Below, in pieces: positions 23,967 through 31,769 of a DNA stretch of 61,507 nt (position 1 is its first letter; every line of letters begins with the position of its first letter). Origin of the DNA: an uncultured Oscillospiraceae bacterium (GTDB lineage Bacteria; Bacillota; Clostridia; Oscillospirales; Oscillospiraceae). The translations under genes were made by a program, and so were the position numbers. The stretch covers positions 1-61,507 of the forward strand of contig CAAERF010000442.1 of the NCBI GenBank assembly GCA_900758315.1. Reading direction: 5' to 3'. Under the pieces are notes generated by a model that did no database searches, was not told the DNA's origin, and saw only the letters and a program-made list of their open reading frames with translations.

Positions 23967-25403
23967 AGTCCAGCTGGGGAGGTTGGACAGAGCGGGATTG
24001 TTGATCAGGGTGCCCTTGTAGTCAAAGCGGGAGCCGTGACAGGGACAGTCCCAGCTCTTTTCGTCGGGATTCCACTCCAGCTGACAGCCCATGTGGGGAC
24101 AGCGGGGCGAGACCACGTAAATTCGACCGATGTCGTCCTTGTAGACCCCGGCCTTTTCCCCATTTACCGTGACGATTCCGCCGCGTCCCCGTGGAAGTGC
24201 TTCCGCCGTCTCCTGGGGGACCTGAAACAGCTGACGGCTGATGCCCTTGCAGGCCTGACCGCTGTCCCGGAGGAGAGAGGGCACCGCGGCAGTGGAAAAG
24301 CGCTGGGGGGAGAATACGTCTGCGTAGGCGTTGTGCCGGCCGGTGATCTGATCGGCCAGCAGGCGGGCGGCCACCATGGAGCCGGTCATGCCCCACTTGC
24401 GGAAGCCGGTGGCCACGTACCAGCTGGGCCGGGAACGGGCGTAGGTGCCAATGTAGGGCACGCCGTCCAGGGTGACCCCGTCCTGAGCGGACCAGCGGGC
24501 CACTTCAAAGCAGTTGGGCCAGAACTTCCCGGCGGCGGAGCGCAGGTGGTCATATTTCCCGCCTTTTGAGTTCTCGCCGGTCCGGTGACCGCCGCCGCCC
24601 AACAGCAGAAGATCACCCACATTGCGGAAGGACAAGCCGTCAGAGTCGATGCCGTAGTAGATGCCGTCCAGCTTCTGGGCCTGGGAGAGGGCCAGCACAT
24701 AGCTGCGTTCCTGGTGCATCCGGGCGAAGTAGAAGCCGGGAAAGTTGACGAAGGGGACGTGGGAGGCGAACACGATGTGCCGGGCCGTGACGGTGGCCTG
24801 ATCGGTGGACACCGAGTGCGCTTCCACCGTATTTACCAGACTCCGTTCGTAGATGGTCAGAGGCTCTGCCACCGCCTTCAAAAATTGGAGAGGGTGGAAC
24901 TGGGCCTGACGGGGGAAGCAGAGCGCGGCCTCCACCGGGAAGGGCAGTGCGCTCTCCCGCAGCAGGGTGGCCTCAATCCCCAGCTGTGCGGCGGCGTGGG
25001 CCTCATCCGCCAGGGCCTGGGGATTGAAGCGGGTGTACAGGTAGGCGGGGACTTCCTCCAGCTGACAGGAGATGTGCAGCTCTTTGACGATACTGCGGTA
25101 GTCGGCGATGGCCTTCCAGCTGGCCTTCGCGTACTGGGCGGCCCTTTGCAGGCCGAAGGTTTCAATCAGTTTTTGATAGGTCAGTCCGTGCTGGGCGGTG
25201 ATTTTGGCGGTGGTATTTTGGGTCTGTCCACTGCCCACCCGGTTGGCCTCCAGCACCACCACATCCAGTCCCCGCTGCTGGAGAAACCAGGCGGTGAGCA
25301 CACCGGCCATACCGGCGCCAATGACCACCACATCGGTCTCCAGATCGTGGTCCAGGGCAGGGCGGGGCGGCAGAGAAGCGGATTGGGTCCAAATAGATTC
25401 CAT
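23961..25403 (-). CDS. FAD-dependent oxidoreductase with C-terminal Rieske domain
   Basis: A 480-residue flavoprotein of the DAO/glycine-oxidase fold. The Rossmann motif is VVIGAGMAGVLTAWFLQQRG (residues 26-45). The C-terminal Rieske [2Fe-2S] ligands are CPHMGCQLEW and CPCHGSRFDYKG (about residues 435-470). Similar proteins are annotated as FAD-Rieske oxidoreductases of unknown substrate. The middle segment WSAQDGVTLDGVPYIGTY is the usual DAO C-terminal dinucleotide contact. GAGGTG precedes the ATG. It ends tail-to-tail, overlapping the preceding gene. Confidence 0.85.
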   Translation of the reverse strand: MESIWTQSASLPPRPALDHDLETDVVVIGAGMAGVLTAWFLQQRGLDVVVLEANRVGSGQTQNTTAKITAQHGLTYQKLIETFGLQRAAQYAKASWKAIADYRSIVKELHISCQLEEVPAYLYTRFNPQALADEAHAAAQLGIEATLLRESALPFPVEAALCFPRQAQFHPLQFLKAVAEPLTIYERSLVNTVEAHSVSTDQATVTARHIVFASHVPFVNFPGFYFARMHQERSYVLALSQAQKLDGIYYGIDSDGLSFRNVGDLLLLGGGGHRTGENSKGGKYDHLRSAAGKFWPNCFEVARWSAQDGVTLDGVPYIGTYARSRPSWYVATGFRKWGMTGSMVAARLLADQITGRHNAYADVFSPQRFSTAAVPSLLRDSGQACKGISRQLFQVPQETAEALPRGRGGIVTVNGEKAGVYKDDIGRIYVVSPRCPHMGCQLEWNPDEKSWDCPCHGSRFDYKGTLINNPALSNLPSWTL

Positions 25404-25464
25404 AGATCAAACACCTCACGGTTAGGTTTGACAGATCAGGTGGGAATCATCCATAAAAACAGAT

Positions 25465-25503
25465 AATCGGCTGCGGCGTTAGATGCTGTCAGCCGATTTT
25501 TTT
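25465..25503 (+). terminator. isolated terminator-like hairpin between divergent genes
   Basis: A perfect 9-bp stem AATCGGCTG (25465-25473) / CAGCCGATT (25490-25498) is followed by a plus-strand T run. Both flanking genes start away from it, so nothing obvious ends here. It may be the end of an unseen small RNA, or lie in the leader of the minus-strand oxidoreductase. Confidence 0.5.
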
Positions 25504-25554
25504 CGGCACCGCTATCCATTCGTGAAAAATTTACGCCAAAAAAGAAAAAACCTA

Positions 25555-25609
25555 TTGACAACCGGGCTGTTTTGTATTATAGTCCTATCATACCAACTAA
25601 CCTAGTATG
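25555..25609 (+). promoter_or_regulatory. metNIQ promoter with Rrf2-like palindrome
   Basis: TTGACA (25555-25560), 17 bases, TATAGT (25578-25583). Immediately after, an imperfect palindrome with arms CATAC (25589-25593) and GTATG (25605-25609) spans the expected start. The ACCAACTAACCTAGTAT core resembles CymR/Rrf2-type operators of sulfur metabolism. The leader is too short for a SAM riboswitch. Operator call is inference. Confidence 0.6.
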
Positions 25610-25676
25610 TAAATACGTAAATGAAGAGACGCGGCGTCAGAGAAGGACCCGTGCAAGGGAAAAGAGGTGACAGAGC

Positions 25677-26708
25677 ATGGCGGAGAGCCGGGAAATTTTT
25701 CGGCTGGAGCACGTCTCCAAAGTGTTCCGAGATAAATACTCCGAGGTTCGGGCGGTGGACGATGTCAGCCTGAATATCACCCGGGGAGAGATCTTTGGCA
25801 TCATCGGTATGAGCGGCGCCGGGAAGAGTACCCTGGTCCGCACGCTGAACCGGCTGGAGGAGGTGACAGAGGGCACCATTACCTTTGACGGGGCGGTGCT
25901 GGGTGATCTGTCCATGAAGGAACTGCGTAAGGTGCGGCAGTCCATGGCCATGATATTCCAGAGCTTCAACCTGCTGATGCAGAAAAATGTTCTGACCAAC
26001 GTGATGCTGCCCATGAAGATCGCCAAGGTGGAACGGAAAGAGCGCCGGCGGCGGGCCCTGGAGATGCTGGAGGTCGTGGGGCTGGCGGATAAGGCCAAGG
26101 CCTATCCGGCGCAGCTGTCCGGCGGACAGCGACAGCGGGTGGCCATCGCCCGGGCGCTGTCCATGAACCCCAAGGTGCTGCTCTGTGACGAGGCCACCAG
26201 CGCGCTGGACCCCAAGATCACCGAGGAAATTCTGACGCTGCTGAAAGAGATCAACGAGAAGATGCAGCTGACCATCGTCATCATCACCCACGAGATGTCG
26301 GTGGTGGAGCGCATCTGTGACCGGGTGGCGATTATCGACCACGGAAAGCTGGCGGAGATCGGCCCGGTGAAGGAGATCTTCACCCAGCCCAAGACTGAGG
26401 TGGCCAAGCAGCTGGTCCTGTCCGGATCTCAGGAGGACAATCCCTTCGACATGACGGACAAACGCTGTTTCCGCATTGTCTTTGACGGCCGAGCGGCCAA
26501 TGAACCGCTGATTGCCAACCTGGTGGAGGCCACTGGGGAGAAAGTGAACATCCTCAGCGCAAACACCAAGAGCGTCGGCGGTGTGGGCTTCGGCCAGATG
26601 ATCGTGGAGCTGCCCAGAGAACCCCAGGCGGCGGAGAAGGTATTGCAATACCTGAAGCAGGCCGGCGTCTGTATTACCGAGATTTCACGAGAGGAGGTGC
26701 CGGCATGA
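25677..26708 (+). CDS. metN: methionine ABC transporter ATP-binding protein MetN
   Basis: A 343-residue ATPase. Walker A GMSGAGKSTLVRTLNRLE, signature LSGGQRQRVAIARAL and Walker B VLLCDEATSALDP fill residues 40-180. The C-terminal ACT-like NIL domain (about 265-340), which binds methionine and gives feedback inhibition, identifies it as MetN. It overlaps metI by 4 bases. Confidence 0.93.
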   Translation: MAESREIFRLEHVSKVFRDKYSEVRAVDDVSLNITRGEIFGIIGMSGAGKSTLVRTLNRLEEVTEGTITFDGAVLGDLSMKELRKVRQSMAMIFQSFNLLMQKNVLTNVMLPMKIAKVERKERRRRALEMLEVVGLADKAKAYPAQLSGGQRQRVAIARALSMNPKVLLCDEATSALDPKITEEILTLLKEINEKMQLTIVIITHEMSVVERICDRVAIIDHGKLAEIGPVKEIFTQPKTEVAKQLVLSGSQEDNPFDMTDKRCFRIVFDGRAANEPLIANLVEATGEKVNILSANTKSVGGVGFGQMIVELPREPQAAEKVLQYLKQAGVCITEISREEVPA

Positions 26709-27358
26709 GCAACGTCATTTGGGCGGAAATCGGAGCGGGGTTGATCGAAACCTTGCAGATGACCGTGATTTCCACCATACTGGCCTACCTGGTGGGAATG
26801 CCGCTGGGTGTGCTCCTGGTGGTGACCGACAAGGGACAGATTCTGGAGAACCGAGGGGTCAATTTGGTGTTCGGAACCATTGTGAACATCTTCCGATCCA
26901 TCCCATTCCTGATCCTGCTGGTGTTCCTGATTCCCTTTACCCGGCTGCTGACCGGAGCGTCCATTGGTACCGTGGCAACCATTGTGCCGTTGACCGTAGG
27001 AGCCATCCCCATTGTGGCCCGTATGGTGGAGTCCTCCCTGAAGGAGGTGCCGCCGGGCATCGTGGAGGCGGCCCAGTCTATGGGTGCCTCTCCCATGGAG
27101 ATCATCGTCTCCTTTTTGATTCCGGAGGCGGTGCCATCCCTGCTGCTGGGCGGCGCCATCAATCTGGCCACCATTCTGGGCTACTCAGCCATGGCAGGCT
27201 GTATCGGCGGCGGCGGTCTGGGCGCTATCGCCCTGAACTACGGCTACTACCGCTACCAGACCGACGTGCTCCTGGTCACGGTGGTCACGCTGGTGATCAT
27301 TGTCCAGGTGTTCCAGGAGGTGGGGACCAGACTCTCCATTAAAACGAGACATTCCTGA
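26705..27358 (+). CDS. metI: methionine ABC transporter permease MetI
   Basis: A 217-residue inner-membrane permease with five hydrophobic helices. The EAA loop reads ESSLKEVPPGIVEAAQSMGAS, which contacts MetN. ATGA overlap with metN shows translational coupling. Confidence 0.93.
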   Translation: MSNVIWAEIGAGLIETLQMTVISTILAYLVGMPLGVLLVVTDKGQILENRGVNLVFGTIVNIFRSIPFLILLVFLIPFTRLLTGASIGTVATIVPLTVGAIPIVARMVESSLKEVPPGIVEAAQSMGASPMEIIVSFLIPEAVPSLLLGGAINLATILGYSAMAGCIGGGGLGAIALNYGYYRYQTDVLLVTVVTLVIIVQVFQEVGTRLSIKTRHS

Positions 27359-27417
27359 TACTTTTATAGAAGAACATCCAATCATCAAAATTTATTTTCA
27401 GAAGGAGAAGAAAAGAC

Positions 27418-28284
27418 ATGAAACTGAAAAGATTGTTATCGTTGGGATTTGCAACCGTACTGACCGTAGGCGTTCTGACCAGCTGCGGCAGCAGCTCCAG
27501 TGGCGGGACCACCTCGGCAGCCAATTCGGCGACCAGCTCCGCCTCCGGCGAGAGCGTCACCATCAAGGTGGGTGCCTCCATCACGCCCCATTCCGAGATC
27601 CTGGAGCAGGCAAAGCCCATCCTGGCAAAGGAAGGCGTGGACCTGGAGATCGTGGAAATTGAGGACACTGTGACTCCCAACACCGGTCTGGTAGAGGGCA
27701 GCCTGGACGCCAACTTCTTCCAGCATCAGCCCTATCTGGACGACTTCAACAGTGAGAACAAAACCGACCTGGTCTCCATCGGCAGCGTACACTATGAGCC
27801 CTTCGGCATCTACGCTGGCAAGACCACGGACCTGGCAGAACTGCCTGACGGTGCCGTCGTCGCCGTGCCCAACAACGTGACCAACGAGGCAAGAGCACTG
27901 CTGCTGCTGGAGCAGGAGGGCATTCTGACCCTGAAGGAAGACGTGGGCATTAAGGCCACCGTCAATGACATCGTGGAAAACCCCAAGAACATCACCTTTA
28001 AGGAAATTGACCCGGCACAGCTGGTCCGTGCGCTTCCCGACGTGGACGTGGCTGTTATCAACGGCAACTACGCCATCGAAGGCGGTCTGAGTGTGAAGGA
28101 CGCTCTGGCAGTGGAATCCGATCAGGGTGTGGCCGCTAAGACCTATGCCAACATCGTGGTGGTCCGCAAGGAAGATGAGAACAACGAAGCGCTCAAGAAG
28201 CTGGTAGAAGTGCTCCAGAGCGACGAGATTCAGCAGTACATCAACGACACTTATGACGGCTCCGTGGTGCCCATCGCGGAATAA
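27418..28284 (+). CDS. metQ: methionine-binding lipoprotein MetQ
   Basis: A 288-residue lipoprotein of the NlpA family. A signal peptide ends in the lipobox LTSC at residues 20-23, followed by a Ser-rich linker. The family pattern KVGASITPHSEILEQAKPIL, then DANFFQHQPYLDDFN and EPFGIYAGKT match MetQ. It binds D/L-methionine outside the membrane and docks on MetNI. The leader between metI and metQ is 59 bases with AGAAGGAG. Confidence 0.92.
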   Translation: MKLKRLLSLGFATVLTVGVLTSCGSSSSGGTTSAANSATSSASGESVTIKVGASITPHSEILEQAKPILAKEGVDLEIVEIEDTVTPNTGLVEGSLDANFFQHQPYLDDFNSENKTDLVSIGSVHYEPFGIYAGKTTDLAELPDGAVVAVPNNVTNEARALLLLEQEGILTLKEDVGIKATVNDIVENPKNITFKEIDPAQLVRALPDVDVAVINGNYAIEGGLSVKDALAVESDQGVAAKTYANIVVVRKEDENNEALKKLVEVLQSDEIQQYINDTYDGSVVPIAE

Positions 28285-28324
28285 GACGACGAGAAAACAG
28301 TTTGCGTGAAGGAGAGCATGTGTT

Positions 28325-28879
28325 ATGGCAAGAATCAAATTATTGACGTTGGATGAGACAAGCGGAGCGGAAAGAGAACGCTATGAAGAGCTGGCCGGCA
28401 GAAATGCCGTGACCAATATGAAGAAGGGCCTGCTGCAGGACGCGGCGACCTATGACGCCTACATGGCCTGGTATACCTCCTGGAACCGGCTGGTGGAGGT
28501 GATCGGCGAGAAGGACGCCACCATCTATGCCCACGCCATCTCCACCACCAACAGCTGCATGCTCTGCTCGCTGTTCTTTATCAGCGACCTGCAGGCTCTG
28601 GGTCTGGATCCGGACCGGCTGGTCTTGGACGAAAAGGAAGACCTGCTGGTGGAGCTGGGCCAGCAGATCGTCAAGGATCCCACTGCGGTGCCTGACGAGC
28701 TGTTCGCCAAGCTGAAAGAGCACTGGAGTGACCGGGAGCTGGTAGTCATCGTGGGCTTTGCAGGACAGATGATCGCCACCAACAACTTCAACTCGGTGTT
28801 CCAGATCGACGTAGACCAGCGGCTGCTGCCCATTCAGGGCGCCTTCCACCCGGCAACCTGGCGGGAGGACATCAAGTAA
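28325..28879 (+). CDS. AhpD-like carboxymuconolactone decarboxylase family protein
   Basis: A 184-residue all-helical protein of the CMD/AhpD superfamily. A redox-type CxxC with neighbouring acid is present in TTNSCMLCSLFFISD, resembling the proton-relay and disulfide site of AhpD peroxidases. Its place, 40 bases after metQ with a good GAAGGAG, suggests membership of the met operon or of a downstream unit with the alcohol dehydrogenase. The substrate is unknown. Confidence 0.75.
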   Translation: MARIKLLTLDETSGAERERYEELAGRNAVTNMKKGLLQDAATYDAYMAWYTSWNRLVEVIGEKDATIYAHAISTTNSCMLCSLFFISDLQALGLDPDRLVLDEKEDLLVELGQQIVKDPTAVPDELFAKLKEHWSDRELVVIVGFAGQMIATNNFNSVFQIDVDQRLLPIQGAFHPATWREDIK

Positions 28880-28903
28880 CAGCAACGGAAAGGGTTTCCT
28901 GAT

Positions 28904-30064
28904 ATGGTAGATTTCCAATATTATAACCCTGCCAAAATTGTATTCGGACAGGGCTCAGAAAAAGAGCTCCCCAGACTGCTTCAGGAGGCGAAGGCAACTT
29001 CCCTCCTGATGGTCTATAGCGGAGCGTTTATCAAGGAACTGGGGATTTATGACCGGGTAAAAGAGGCGTGCAGCGCCGGGAACGTGGCCTTCTGTGAGAA
29101 CGGCTCAGTGGTACCCAACCCGTCCATTGCACTGGTCCGGGAGCTGGTGGACCTGGGCAGAGAAAAGGGCGTGGACTTTGTCCTGGCGGTGGGCGGCGGA
29201 AGTGCCATCGACACCGCAAAGGCCATCGCCCTGGGCATTCCCTATGACGGCGATGTGTGGGACTTCTTTGACAAGGGCGTACAGCCGGAGAATGTGCTCC
29301 CGGTGGGCGTGATCACCACCCTGCCGGCCAGCGGCTCCGAGACCTCCAACGCCGCCATCCTCTCCAACGGCCCGTGGAAGCTGGGCTTTGAGGACGACCG
29401 CATCATTCCGCAGTTTGCCATCATGAATCCCCGGTATACCCTGGGACTGCCGCCCTATCAGACCTCCTGCGGCGTGGCGGACATCCTGTCCCACCTGCTG
29501 GAGCGGTACTTCACCGACGTCCGGCACACGGACGTCACCGACTACCTGATTGAGGGCGCGGTGCAGGCCCTGCTCCTAAACGGTGAGCGGCTGATGAAGA
29601 ACCCCAACGATCTGGATGCCCGGGCGGAGATCCAGTGGCTGGCCAGCGTGGCCCACAACAATCTGCTGGACACCGGCCGCATTGGCGACTGGGGCTCTCA
29701 TCGCATCGAACACGAGCTCAGTGCCCAGTACGGTATCACCCACGGCGAGGGAATGGCCGTCGTGCTGGTGGCCTGGACCAGGTACATGGCAAAGGTAAAG
29801 CCTTGGAAGCTGGCACAGCTGTCAGTCCGCGTATTCCACGTGGATCCCTATGGCTACACCGAGGAGGAACAGGCGGAGATCCTCTCCGAAAAGCTGAGAG
29901 AGTACTTTGTCTCCCTCCACCTAAAGACCACCCTGACAGAGCTGGGGATCGGCCCGGAGCACTTTGGCGAGATGGCCGCCCGGGCCACCCGGAACGGGCC
30001 CGTAGGGCACTATGTACCTCTGGACCCGGAGCGTTTTCAGAACATCCTGAGACTGGCCCTCTAA
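28904..30064 (+). CDS. iron-containing alcohol dehydrogenase (YqhD/BDH-like)
   Basis: A 386-residue group III dehydrogenase. The nucleotide site is VGGGSAIDTAKAIA, and metal ligands are expected in CGVADILSHLLE, HRIEHELSAQY and THGEGMAVV. The closest named relatives are NADPH-dependent aldehyde reductase YqhD and butanol dehydrogenase BdhA. It probably disposes of reducing equivalents by reducing aldehydes. It starts 24 bases after the AhpD-like gene and is followed by a strong terminator. Confidence 0.9.
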   Translation: MVDFQYYNPAKIVFGQGSEKELPRLLQEAKATSLLMVYSGAFIKELGIYDRVKEACSAGNVAFCENGSVVPNPSIALVRELVDLGREKGVDFVLAVGGGSAIDTAKAIALGIPYDGDVWDFFDKGVQPENVLPVGVITTLPASGSETSNAAILSNGPWKLGFEDDRIIPQFAIMNPRYTLGLPPYQTSCGVADILSHLLERYFTDVRHTDVTDYLIEGAVQALLLNGERLMKNPNDLDARAEIQWLASVAHNNLLDTGRIGDWGSHRIEHELSAQYGITHGEGMAVVLVAWTRYMAKVKPWKLAQLSVRVFHVDPYGYTEEEQAEILSEKLREYFVSLHLKTTLTELGIGPEHFGEMAARATRNGPVGHYVPLDPERFQNILRLAL

Positions 30065-30079
30065 ATCTCCTATGTATCG

Positions 30080-30114
30080 AGAAAACCGGAACTCCACTGG
30101 AGTTCCGGTTTTCT
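30080..30114. terminator. bidirectional terminator after the alcohol dehydrogenase
   Basis: GAAAACCGGAACTCC (30081-30095) and GGAGTTCCGGTTTTC (30099-30113) form a perfect 15-bp stem with a 3-base loop. A/T pairs at its base would serve both strands, since a minus-strand gene ends at 30124. Confidence 0.85.
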
Positions 30115-30123
30115 ATGCTCTGC

Positions 30124-30579
30124 TTAATAGGGAACATCAAAAAGCTCGTGATAAAAGAGGACGCCGAGGGGAATCTCGGGATCAAGAACATCCGTAATCA
30201 CCCATTCTCCATCCTTCCACTGATGGGTGACGATCACCCCGCCACTGGATTGATTGGGGACGCCGTTGGGATTTACCCTTGTGTAGGTATACCAGTAAAC
30301 AGACTTGCTGCCACCCGGCCAGAAAAAGGTCAGTGGGAAGGTGTGATGAAAGCTTTCGCTTTTAGCACGGGCGGTTTCCTCAGGAAAATGACAGTTGAAA
30401 GAACTATAGGAAGTGTCGGAAAGGGTTTCAGGGTAAGGGTTGTTTTCTCCATAGGAATCATAGCTGTGTAAAATGATTTTATTGATTCTGCATCCGACAT
30501 AGAGACTGGGAATCAAGTAGAGCACCAGGAGAGAGACTAGGACGATCAGAACGATACGGAGGGATTTTCGACGTTTCAT
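30124..30579 (-). CDS. small membrane-anchored protein of unknown function
   Basis: A 151-residue protein with a basic N-terminus (MKRRKSLR) and one hydrophobic helix (about 9-28, IVLIVLVSLLVLYLIPSLYV), leaving an extracytoplasmic domain. That domain is rich in Tyr/Ser and contains WYTYTRVNPNG and a terminal HQWKDGEWVITDVLDPEIP, reminiscent of small secreted immunity-like or DUF proteins. I do not recognise a family. AAAGGAGG six bases upstream fixes the ATG at 30579. Confidence 0.6.
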   Translation of the reverse strand: MKRRKSLRIVLIVLVSLLVLYLIPSLYVGCRINKIILHSYDSYGENNPYPETLSDTSYSSFNCHFPEETARAKSESFHHTFPLTFFWPGGSKSVYWYTYTRVNPNGVPNQSSGGVIVTHQWKDGEWVITDVLDPEIPLGVLFYHELFDVPY

Positions 30580-30975
30580 AGTGGACCTCCTTTCATAATT
30601 CCCGGTAGAGCGGCGCTGGTTAAAGGTGGTAGAATCATCATAGACAGAAAAAGGGACGCAAATCAACCGTTTCCAGTCAATTGTGAACATTTGTAATTAT
30701 TATAAAAGAATGCATTATATTCTGTTACTGGAACAAAAGAAAATCTTAAAGATTGCCCGTCTTGCAGCTGCATTACGGGCACAGCAGAGCAGGGAAGAGT
30801 GCGAGCGTGAAAAGAGCCGTCTGTCGATGGAACAGGCGTCTCTTTCCGGATGATTCCCGGAAAAATGGATTGTCTTTACCGGGCTTTGATGCTATTATTA
30901 AAGTTGAGAAAAAACCGCCACGGTCTGCACACAGGAGCCTGCTTCGGCGGAGGAAATCGAAAGGAGTACGCGCCA
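30580..30975. other. 396-base gap between divergent units
   Basis: Only short spurious frames are seen. The first half (30650-30750) is AT-rich and presumably holds promoters for both directions, but no hexamer pair is convincing. The second half is GC-richer and would be the leader of the EIIA gene. No riboswitch or CcpA-like cre site was identified by eye. Confidence 0.4.
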
Positions 30976-31440
30976 ATGAAAATCAGAGATCTTCTCAAGC
31001 CGGAGGCCATCCTCACAGGAGCGAACGTGACAACCAAGGATCAGGTGATCAGCGCGCTGATTGACCTGCACGATCAGGCCGGCAATCTCTCGGATAAGGC
31101 GGCTTACGCCCAGGCAGTCCTCAAGCGGGAGTCCGAGTGTGTCACCGCCATCGGGCAGGGACTGGCCATTCCCCACGCCAAGAGCGACGCGGTCCGGCAG
31201 CCCGGTCTGGCTGCGCTCACGGTTCCCGGGGGCATTGACTGCAAGTCTCTGGATGGCAAGCCGTCCAAGCTGTTTTTTATGATCGCGGCGCCGGTGGACG
31301 GAGACCTGCATCTGGAGATCCTGTCCGGACTGGTGTCCCTGCTGATGGATCAGGACCTGTGCGAGAGGCTCCTTCAGTGCACCACTCCGGAGGCATTTCT
31401 GGATGAGCTGAACCGGGCGGAAGCTGAGAAATCCCGGTGA
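30976..31440 (+). CDS. PTS EIIA component, fructose/mannitol type
   Basis: A 154-residue EIIA-2 domain protein. The phospho-accepting His is in GLAIPHAKSDAV (near residue 66), and the flanking EC VTAIGQG and GDLHLEILSGL patterns are typical. AAGGAGTACGCGCCA precedes ATG 30976; upstream in-frame starts lack a ribosome site. It opens a cluster with HPr and EI, but no EIIB or EIIC lies nearby, so it either serves a permease encoded elsewhere or has a regulatory role. Confidence 0.85.
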   Translation: MKIRDLLKPEAILTGANVTTKDQVISALIDLHDQAGNLSDKAAYAQAVLKRESECVTAIGQGLAIPHAKSDAVRQPGLAALTVPGGIDCKSLDGKPSKLFFMIAAPVDGDLHLEILSGLVSLLMDQDLCERLLQCTTPEAFLDELNRAEAEKSR

Positions 31441-31479
31441 GGAACAGAACCGCAGTACGATAGAGATAAGAGGAATAGT

Positions 31480-31746
31480 ATGGTATCCAAGAAAACGACA
31501 ATTGTAAATGAGCAGGGGTTCCACATGAGAGCCGCAAGTGATTTTGTCAAGGAAATGGCGGCCTTCCAAAGCGACATCACCATCTCCTCCGCCGAGAAAA
31601 CCGCCAATGGCAAGAGCATCATGCTGCTGATGGCGGCGGGCTTTAAGCGCGGCACGGAAATCGAGGTCAAGTGCGAGGGAGCGGATGAGGAGGCTCAGCT
31701 GGCAAAGGCCTGCGAGCTGATCGAGTCCGGACTGGGTGACGAATAA
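31480..31746 (+). CDS. HPr-like phosphocarrier protein
   Basis: An 88-residue HPr-family protein. The active His lies in NEQGFHMRAASDFV, where the usual HxRPA reads HMRAA, losing the proline. The region of the regulatory serine is GKSIMLLMAAGF, so HPr-kinase control is possible. It sits 39 bases after EIIA and 23 before EI, in one operon. It could be the general HPr or a specialised paralogue; the non-standard active-site motif favours caution. Confidence 0.85.
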   Translation: MVSKKTTIVNEQGFHMRAASDFVKEMAAFQSDITISSAEKTANGKSIMLLMAAGFKRGTEIEVKCEGADEEAQLAKACELIESGLGDE

Positions 31747-31769
31747 ACCGCAAAGGGAAGTGCGATAAC

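Noticed and set aside
25584..25676. SAM (S-box) riboswitch upstream of metN
   Set aside because: The leader is only about 85 bases and lacks the conserved S-box core and a terminator.
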